This document shows, piece after piece, positions 25,616 through 30,592 of a stretch of DNA of 30,592 nucleotides. Where the stretch lies: NCBI GenBank assembly GCA_964542055.1, contig CAZITB010000019.1, positions 1 to 30,592 on the forward strand. The letters run 5' to 3'. This DNA comes from CAZITB01 sp964542055. Lineage in GTDB: Bacteria; Planctomycetota; Phycisphaerae; Sedimentisphaerales; CAMDDF01. The notes beneath the pieces are model-generated. The model worked only from the letters and a program-made list of their open reading frames with translations. It was not told the origin of the DNA and ran no database searches. Each line of letters opens with the position of its first letter. The stretch's first letter is position 1. The translations under genes were made by a program, and so were the position numbers.

Positions 25616-26328
25616 TGAAAGAAAGACTCCAGAAAATTCTAGCCTCCGCAGGTATCGATTCCAGGCGAAATTGCGAACAGCTTATACTTGACGGCTTTGT
25701 AAAAGTTAACAATCAGGTCGTCGACGTGCTGCCCGCCTTTGCTGACCCCGACAAAGACACAATCACAGTCAACAACAAGAAAATTAAATTTGAAGAAAAG
25801 GTTTATTACCTGCTCAATAAACCAAAAAATATTCTGTGCACAAATTTCGATCCCCAAGGCCGCAAAATCGCCATCGATCTCATCGATTGCAAACAGCGGA
25901 TATTCTGCGTCGGCCGCCTTGACAAAGATACCACCGGAGCGATCATCCTCACCAATGACAGCGAACTAACCAACCGGTTAACTCATCCCCGCTACGAGCT
26001 GCCCAAAACATATCACGTCAGCGTCAAAGGAAAACTCCAGGGCGAGGATATCGAAAAAATCAAGAAAGGAATCTGGCTCTCCGAAGGAAAAACCCAACGC
26101 GCAGCACTCAAAATTTTAAAACGCAATAATGTCGAATCACTTGTAGAAATTGTAATCTCCGAAGGCAAAAACCGACAAGTCCGCCGAATGCTCGAAAAGC
26201 TGGGCCACAAGGTTAAATCACTCAAACGCACCAAGATCGGCAGCATAAACCTAAAGGGCATATCCATCGGCAAATACCGAAAACTATCTCCCCGCGAAGT
26301 GGAATACCTAAAACGCACCACAAAATAA
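25615..26328 (+). CDS. RsuA/RluB-family pseudouridine synthase
   Basis: The 237-residue protein turns a specific rRNA uridine into pseudouridine. An N-terminal S4 RNA-binding domain (about 1-50, RLQKILASAGIDSRRNCEQLI) is followed by the catalytic domain with GRLDKDTTGAIILTND, in which D103 is the catalytic aspartate. The C-terminal ISEGKNRQVRRMLEKLGH is the family signature. RluB (23S), RluE, RluF and RsuA (16S) share this build; the short length and S4 domain fit RluB or RsuA best. The start ATG overlaps the preceding stop, so it is translationally coupled. Confidence 0.93.
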   Translation: MKERLQKILASAGIDSRRNCEQLILDGFVKVNNQVVDVLPAFADPDKDTITVNNKKIKFEEKVYYLLNKPKNILCTNFDPQGRKIAIDLIDCKQRIFCVGRLDKDTTGAIILTNDSELTNRLTHPRYELPKTYHVSVKGKLQGEDIEKIKKGIWLSEGKTQRAALKILKRNNVESLVEIVISEGKNRQVRRMLEKLGHKVKSLKRTKIGSINLKGISIGKYRKLSPREVEYLKRTTK

Positions 26329-26357
26329 AAAACGCGTGATCCTATGTCAAGCGTTTT
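26329..26357. terminator. weak bidirectional terminator-like stem
   Basis: AAAACGC (26329-26335) pairs with GCGTTTT (26351-26357) around a 15-base loop. On the minus strand the stem runs into a T-rich tail, which would suit the end of the lacI-type gene; on the plus strand the tail is poor. The stem starts right after the pseudouridine synthase stop codon. Confidence 0.45.
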
Positions 26358-26425
26358 GTAAACTCTCAATCCCTTCTCTTGTAATTTCTTTTAAAATTAT
26401 CTGAAATTGCATTTAAAGAGATTGA

Positions 26426-27409
26426 TTATGTCGCCAGGGTATGCTTAAGTATTTTTCTTATTGGCTTGGCAGATGGATCATTCAAACGTTTTCTTAGAAC
26501 ATCAACTGTCTGGTTAACTAATTCTTGTATGGGTTGTTCAATAGTAATTACTTTGGCTTTCAGGTACTTATTCCATGGAAAATAATCGTAAGCAACGATT
26601 TCTATGTCATTGAAAATTTTATCATTTCGGTTCTGGATATGGCTGGCAATTGAGATAGCCTTAGGAGTATCTCCTACCAAAAAAGCATAATATCCATCCT
26701 TGTAAGCCTTTAAGATAATATCATAGATAGTATCTTTATTATTTTCTGAAATATCAGATGGGAGGAGTACTTTGGAAAATTTGATGTTTTCGTTCCTGAC
26801 AGAAATGCCCTTGGATAAATTATACCAAAAACACCCTCCTCCTTTGAAGTCCACAACTCCAATTTTTTTATGTGATTTTGAAATAAGATAATTAACTCCA
26901 AGTTCTAGTGCTTCTTTTCTGTCTAATGCAATCTCATCGCACCCGCGGGCATTACCCGGGTGAGACCCTGACAGGATCAAAGGCTTACTTTTTGCCCATT
27001 CGGGGAGAATACTCACTTGTTCGTTTATTGCTATAACAGCATCTACATTAAATTCTAAAAAAGACTGTATCCAGGTTGATTCATGCCACTTTTTTTGGAA
27101 ATCATAACTGACAGCAAGCATTGGCTTATACTGTGTTTTACTCAGTTCAACGATTAATTGATTTACCATTTCATAGCGAACTGCATCTTTGAGATTTCTG
27201 GCATATATACCGATTATGCCACTTCTTTTCGAAGCCAAATTACTAGCTGCTATATTCCTGATGTAACCCAACTCTTTAGCGGTTTTCTTAACTTTATTGG
27301 TCAGTGCTTCTGAGTACTTAGTGGAACCTCGCAATATCAAACTAACTGTATTTAATGAACAACCAATAGAATCAGCTATATCCTGGAGCCTTATATTCTT
27401 TTTTTTCAT
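26426..27409 (-). CDS. LacI-family transcriptional regulator
   Basis: The 327-residue protein has the LacI N-terminal helix-turn-helix and hinge (LQDIADSIGCSLNTVSLIL, about 8-26, then AKELGYIRNIAASNLASKRS) and a periplasmic-binding-protein-like effector domain from about residue 64, starting SGIIGIYARN. The effector pocket cannot be read for a specific ligand. It faces the DegT-Gfo-amidohydrolase genes across a 192-base gap that holds a perfect palindrome suited to this family, so it most likely represses that cassette and itself. The ATG at 27409 has AAGGA at rather long spacing. Confidence 0.94.
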   Translation of the reverse strand: MKKKNIRLQDIADSIGCSLNTVSLILRGSTKYSEALTNKVKKTAKELGYIRNIAASNLASKRSGIIGIYARNLKDAVRYEMVNQLIVELSKTQYKPMLAVSYDFQKKWHESTWIQSFLEFNVDAVIAINEQVSILPEWAKSKPLILSGSHPGNARGCDEIALDRKEALELGVNYLISKSHKKIGVVDFKGGGCFWYNLSKGISVRNENIKFSKVLLPSDISENNKDTIYDIILKAYKDGYYAFLVGDTPKAISIASHIQNRNDKIFNDIEIVAYDYFPWNKYLKAKVITIEQPIQELVNQTVDVLRKRLNDPSAKPIRKILKHTLAT

Positions 27410-27426
27410 GAAATCTTAAAAAATCC

Positions 27427-27455
27427 TTGACAAAATTCACAAAGTTTTTTAGGGT
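27427..27455 (+). promoter_or_regulatory. candidate promoter for the DegT cassette
   Basis: Perfect -35 TTGACA (27427-27432) is followed after 17 bases by TAGGGT (27450-27455), a weak -10 that abuts the palindromic operator. A transcript from here would have a leader of about 140 bases. The weak -10 resembles the one before the V-ATPase unit (TAGGTT). Confidence 0.4.
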
Positions 27456-27464
27456 TAGCGCTAA
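27455..27464. promoter_or_regulatory. LacI-type operator palindrome
   Basis: TTAGCGCTAA is a perfect 10-base palindrome with the central GCGC common in LacI-family operators. It starts at the last base of the plus-strand -10 and covers the start region of the minus-strand promoter, so one bound dimer could block both directions. Confidence 0.7.
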
Positions 27465-27472
27465 TGTGCTCG

Positions 27473-27501
27473 ATTGTAATATAAAAAAATTAACAATGCA
27501 A
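27473..27501 (-). promoter_or_regulatory. candidate promoter for the LacI-type gene
   Basis: Minus-strand TTGCAT (27501-27496) and TACAAT (27478-27473) are 17 bases apart; the -10 matches at five of six positions. Transcription would start near 27466, just before the palindrome, which fits autoregulation. Confidence 0.45.
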
Positions 27502-27601
27502 TCATTTTATATCAGTCGGTTTTTAACGTCAATATAAATGGTTCTATAAATAAATTTACTAACTGTTTGAACTGGATTGAATGTTAAAAAATTAAAGGAA
27601 T

Positions 27602-28945
27602 ATGTCATTGAGTAATTCAAGAGTAACTTTAGCTATTAAAGGTGGCCCAAAGCATATTAAAGCTGATTACAGCCGTGTGTTAAAATGGCCTATTGTTACA
27701 AAAGAACACGAAGAAGCTGTTTTGGAAGTCCTGCATGCAGGTAATATGAGCGGCTGGAATATTACCGCCGAATTTGAGAAGGAATTTGCCCAAAAGTTTG
27801 AGTCCGAATTCGCCATCGGTCACCCAAACGGCACAATGGCTATTCTGTCAGGCTTACACGCATTGGGCATTGGAGCCGGGGATGAAGTGATATGTCCGGG
27901 TATTACTTACTGGGCTTCTATTGTTCAGCTTTATTCTCTTGGAGCTACACCTGTTTTTGCTGACATCGATCCTGAGACACTATGCATCGATCCAGCTGAT
28001 ATCGAAAAATGCATTACCAAAAGAACGAAGGCAATAATAGTTGTTCATTACGCTGCTATGCCTGCGGATATGGACAGAATATCAGCTATTGCAGAAAAAT
28101 ATAATCTGAAGCTTTTCGAAGATTGCTCACATGCTCATTCATCTCTTTATAAAGGAAAACAGGTAGGTACTTTCGGTGATGCAGCCGGTTTCAGCATAAT
28201 GAGCGGAAAGTCTTTTCCTGTAGGTGAAGGCGGTGTTCTGACAACTGATGATAAAGAAACTTACGAAAAAGTCCTGCTTTTTGGACATTATGAAAAACAT
28301 AGATTGATAGAATCTAAAGAATTACAGAAGTTTACAGGTATTCCTTGCGGCGGTGTGAAAGGTAGGATGCATCAATTGAGTGCCGCTTTCGGCAGAGTTC
28401 AACTGAAAAAATTTGAAGAGCAATTTGCCGAAATTAATAAGGCGATGAATTATTTTGGTGATTTGATCGATGAACTGCCAGGTCTTAAAGTTCACAGACC
28501 GGAAAAAGACAGCGGCTGCAGCAAAGGAGGCTGGTATTTTTGTCTGGCCCACTATAAACCACAGGAACTAGGCGGACTTTCAGTGAAAAGATTTGCTGAT
28601 GCGGTATCGGCTGAAGGTGTTTTATGCAGTCCCGGCTGCAATAAGCCCTTACACACTCATCCACTGTTTACCCAAATGGATGTCTATCATCATGGCAAAC
28701 CTACAAGATTTGCGAATTTACCCGAAGGTTCAGAAAAGAACCCTTTATACTCAAGATCTCTTCCTGTTTGTGAGCAAGTCAATAATAAAGTTATTCGTAT
28801 TCCATGGTTCAAACATTTTGAGCCGAAGGTTATTGAGGCTTATGCTCAGGCATATAAAAAAGTTGTCGAAAATTATCAGCAACTGCTGGACGAAGATAGC
28901 ACAGAAAATGAAGAAGGAGCTTATAGCAGTACTTTCAGTAAATAA
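27602..28945 (+). CDS. DegT/DnrJ/EryC1/StrS-family PLP enzyme
   Basis: The 447-residue protein is a fold-type I PLP enzyme of the sugar aminotransferase family. K203 in FSIMSGKSFPVGEGG is the cofactor lysine and D174 in FEDCSHAH the pyridine-contacting aspartate; the usual glutamine three residues on is His177. NGTMAI at about 76-81 fits the phosphate-binding loop. Members usually aminate keto-sugars, and a few dehydrate or cleave. It leads a tight run with a Gfo/Idh oxidoreductase and an amidohydrolase, so it probably acts on a keto sugar or cyclitol. The AAAGGA ribosome site is close to the ATG; an in-frame TTG two codons on has more normal spacing. Confidence 0.92.
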   Translation: MSLSNSRVTLAIKGGPKHIKADYSRVLKWPIVTKEHEEAVLEVLHAGNMSGWNITAEFEKEFAQKFESEFAIGHPNGTMAILSGLHALGIGAGDEVICPGITYWASIVQLYSLGATPVFADIDPETLCIDPADIEKCITKRTKAIIVVHYAAMPADMDRISAIAEKYNLKLFEDCSHAHSSLYKGKQVGTFGDAAGFSIMSGKSFPVGEGGVLTTDDKETYEKVLLFGHYEKHRLIESKELQKFTGIPCGGVKGRMHQLSAAFGRVQLKKFEEQFAEINKAMNYFGDLIDELPGLKVHRPEKDSGCSKGGWYFCLAHYKPQELGGLSVKRFADAVSAEGVLCSPGCNKPLHTHPLFTQMDVYHHGKPTRFANLPEGSEKNPLYSRSLPVCEQVNNKVIRIPWFKHFEPKVIEAYAQAYKKVVENYQQLLDEDSTENEEGAYSSTFSK

Positions 28946-28962
28946 AATTGATAGGATAGACA

Positions 28963-29817
28963 ATGATAATTGGCATAATTGGAGCAGAAAATTCACACAC
29001 AGCAGCAATCGCTAAGACAATCAATGTTGATAAGCTCGTAAAAGGATTCAATGTTGACTATGTCTGGGGCGAGACCGAAAAGTATGCGAAAGACGCAGCT
29101 AAAAAAGGGTCTATAGCTAATATTGTTGACAAGCCCAAAGATATGCTGGGCAAGGTTGATGCAGTTATAGTTGATCATCGCCATCCCAAGTATCACCTTA
29201 AACCTGTAACACCTTTTATAAAAAAAGGAATTCCAGCTTTTGTCGATAAACCTTTTTGCTACAGGTCAGAAGAAGGCAGTGAATTTCTGGAAGTTGCCTC
29301 AAAATCTGGTGCCCCGGTTACAAGTTTTAGTGTTTTGCCTCACCAGAAAAGCTTTAAGCGTTTCGTTAAGAAACTTGACAGTGCAGGTGACATTTTAGCT
29401 GGTGAAACATGGGGGCCTTGTGATTTATTAAGTAAATGGGGTGGAATATTTTTTTACGGCATACACCAGGTAGATATGATCCTGAAGGCCTTTGGTTATA
29501 ACGTAAGCAAAGTACTTGTAACAGCAAACGGCAATGGTGCTACTGGACAGTTGATGTATCCGGATGGAAAGATCGTAACTATGCATCTAATTAATGAAGG
29601 ATGCAGCGGTTTTGGTATCGGCGTAATTGGAAGCAAAAAAAATATCCATCAGGATATTGTTTTCGATGAGAATCCTTATCTAACTGGTATCAAGACGTTC
29701 ACAAAAATGTTCAAGACCGGTCAGGAGCCTGAATCTGCGGATGAAATGCTGATACCGGTTAAAGTGCTTGAGGCTCTTGAAAAATCAGTAAAAAGCAAGC
29801 AAATTGAAAAGGTTTAA
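28963..29817 (+). CDS. Gfo/Idh/MocA-family NAD(P)-dependent oxidoreductase
   Basis: The 284-residue protein has an N-terminal Rossmann fold starting IIGIIGAENSH and the family DKP motif (95-97, usually EKP) with the catalytic-site lysine K96. FYGIHQVDMI gives the conserved H168 and D171 pair of the second domain. At 284 residues it is shorter than the common 330-400, the shortness lying in the C-terminal beta domain. The glycine loop GxxGxE differs from the usual GxGxxG, so cofactor preference is uncertain. Likely reaction: oxidation or reduction of a sugar or cyclitol hydroxyl. It starts 17 bases after the DegT stop with AGGA in the gap. Confidence 0.9.
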   Translation: MIIGIIGAENSHTAAIAKTINVDKLVKGFNVDYVWGETEKYAKDAAKKGSIANIVDKPKDMLGKVDAVIVDHRHPKYHLKPVTPFIKKGIPAFVDKPFCYRSEEGSEFLEVASKSGAPVTSFSVLPHQKSFKRFVKKLDSAGDILAGETWGPCDLLSKWGGIFFYGIHQVDMILKAFGYNVSKVLVTANGNGATGQLMYPDGKIVTMHLINEGCSGFGIGVIGSKKNIHQDIVFDENPYLTGIKTFTKMFKTGQEPESADEMLIPVKVLEALEKSVKSKQIEKV

Positions 29818-29820
29818 GAT

Positions 29821-30592
29821 ATGATAATTGACTGTCACGCCCACGTTTATGCATGGCCAAAGATAAAACCGTACCCAAAGACACAATCTACCTTTTTATC
29901 AGCTGAGCAGCAGATAGAGACAATGGACAGCAAGGGAGTTGATAAGGCTGTTATATTGTCTTTGAATAATGCGGAATCACCGATGGAATATCAAAGTTTC
30001 GGTGAGATACTTTATATTTGCCAAAAGTATCCCGGTCGATTTATCCCTTTCTGCAACCTTGACCCGAGGCTTGTTGAAGTAGAGGGTATGAGTTCACCGA
30101 GAAGATTTGAGTATCTGCTTGAGCAATATAAGGATTTAGGCTGTAAAGGTTTTGGTGAATTTGTGCCTAATCTCAGATGGGAAAATCCACAAGTGCTCGA
30201 ATTGCTTGAGGCCTGTGAAAAAGTTGATTTCCCTGTTACTTTCCACACAATACCGCCTCGTTTTAAAAGTTATGGTGTAATAGACGATCTTGGTCTGCCG
30301 GGCCTTGAAGCTGTATTAAAGAAATTCCCAAAGCTTAAGTTCTTTGGGCACAGCGCAGCATTCTGGAGCGAAATAAGCGGTGATATAACAGCAAGAGAAA
30401 AAAACAGTTATCTGCAAACACCGATCGCTAAGGGCGGTGCGGTCGTAAGGCTGATGCGGCAATATCCCAATCTTTACGGTGATATTTCAGCCGGTAGTGG
30501 TCTTAACGCACTGCAAAGAGATACCGATCACGCCTGGAAGTTTATCGATGAGTTTCAGGACCGTTTAATGCTGGGGCTTGACTACTGTTCGA
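29821..30592 (+). CDS. amidohydrolase family 2 (TIM-barrel metal hydrolase/lactonase), 3' end outside the window
   Basis: The 257 visible residues form most of a PF04909-type amidohydrolase. DCHAHV gives H6 and H8, H142 lies in TFHTIPP, H177 in FGHSAA, and D254 in LGLDYCS is the fifth-ligand aspartate near the family's usual end motif; E113 sits in the position of a core acidic residue. Members hydrolyse lactones or amides, or decarboxylate ring acids. Beside a sugar-type oxidoreductase, a lactonase step is the natural guess, not shown by the sequence. The ATG is 3 bases after the Gfo/Idh stop with AAGG before it. The gene runs off the right edge. Confidence 0.88.
   Translation, partial: MIIDCHAHVYAWPKIKPYPKTQSTFLSAEQQIETMDSKGVDKAVILSLNNAESPMEYQSFGEILYICQKYPGRFIPFCNLDPRLVEVEGMSSPRRFEYLLEQYKDLGCKGFGEFVPNLRWENPQVLELLEACEKVDFPVTFHTIPPRFKSYGVIDDLGLPGLEAVLKKFPKLKFFGHSAAFWSEISGDITAREKNSYLQTPIAKGGAVVRLMRQYPNLYGDISAGSGLNALQRDTDHAWKFIDEFQDRLMLGLDYCS

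Noticed and set aside
27465..27601. Riboswitch or attenuator in the leader of the DegT gene
   Set aside because: The 137 bases are AT-rich and show no stable stem or known aptamer core that I can recognise.
1..30592. Mobile element, defence island or CRISPR array
   Set aside because: No transposase, integrase, phage, restriction, toxin-antitoxin or cas gene and no regularly spaced repeats were found on either strand.

Overview
The window reads as a piece of a Gram-negative-type, anaerobic bacterial chromosome with compact, mostly housekeeping content. Features pointing that way are a ferredoxin-linked 2-oxoacid oxidoreductase, a nine-gene V/A-type ATPase in place of an F-type enzyme, MenG, PlsY, and a LacI-DegT-Gfo/Idh-amidohydrolase sugar-type cassette. 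Together with a membrane-anchored coiled-coil protein of a style I associate with planctomycetes, this suggests an anaerobic Planctomycetota (Phycisphaerae-like) bacterium. That taxonomic call is inference, with moderate to low confidence. I see no rRNA, tRNA, CRISPR array, insertion sequence or phage gene.

Layout. (1) 1-7818, all on the minus strand: rpmE, prfA, pabB, pabC, a Nif3/YqfO gene, scpB, then the four-subunit oxidoreductase korD-korA-korB-korC (korC is cut by the window edge). Several of these genes overlap by 4 bases. (2) A divergent gap of 288 bases at 7819-8106, the largest in the window; no gap exceeds 300 bases. (3) 8107-20842, all on the plus strand with gaps of 8 to 43 bases: a cytidylate-kinase-like gene, V-ATPase genes in the order G/H-I-K-E-C-F-A-B-D, then menG, a membrane-TPR protein of unknown role, and plsY. 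This looks like one 13-gene transcription unit. (4) 20850-26328: surE (minus), nnrE (plus), a membrane-anchored coiled-coil protein (minus), a HAD phosphatase (minus), then a UbiA-family prenyltransferase overlapping an RsuA/RluB pseudouridine synthase (plus). (5) 26426-30592: a LacI-type repressor facing a DegT aminotransferase, a Gfo/Idh/MocA oxidoreductase and an amidohydrolase cut by the window end, with a perfect palindromic operator between the divergent promoters.

How the genes fit together. The oxidoreductase supplies reduced ferredoxin and acyl-CoA. The V-ATPase rotor subunit carries the full set of residues known to bind Na+ in Enterococcus hirae NtpK, so the enzyme is probably a Na+ pump or Na+-driven ATP synthase. 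The LacI cassette looks like an inducible accessory pathway for a sugar or cyclitol derivative whose substrate cannot be read from sequence. Good sigma70-like promoters (TTGACT/TTGACC/TTTACA with 16-17 base spacers) are visible before surE, the coiled-coil gene, the HAD gene and ubiA. The least explained parts are the LacI cassette, the membrane-TPR protein inside the V-ATPase unit and the coiled-coil protein with a possible BRCT-like fold. I did not find a clear-cut new defence or mobile system.
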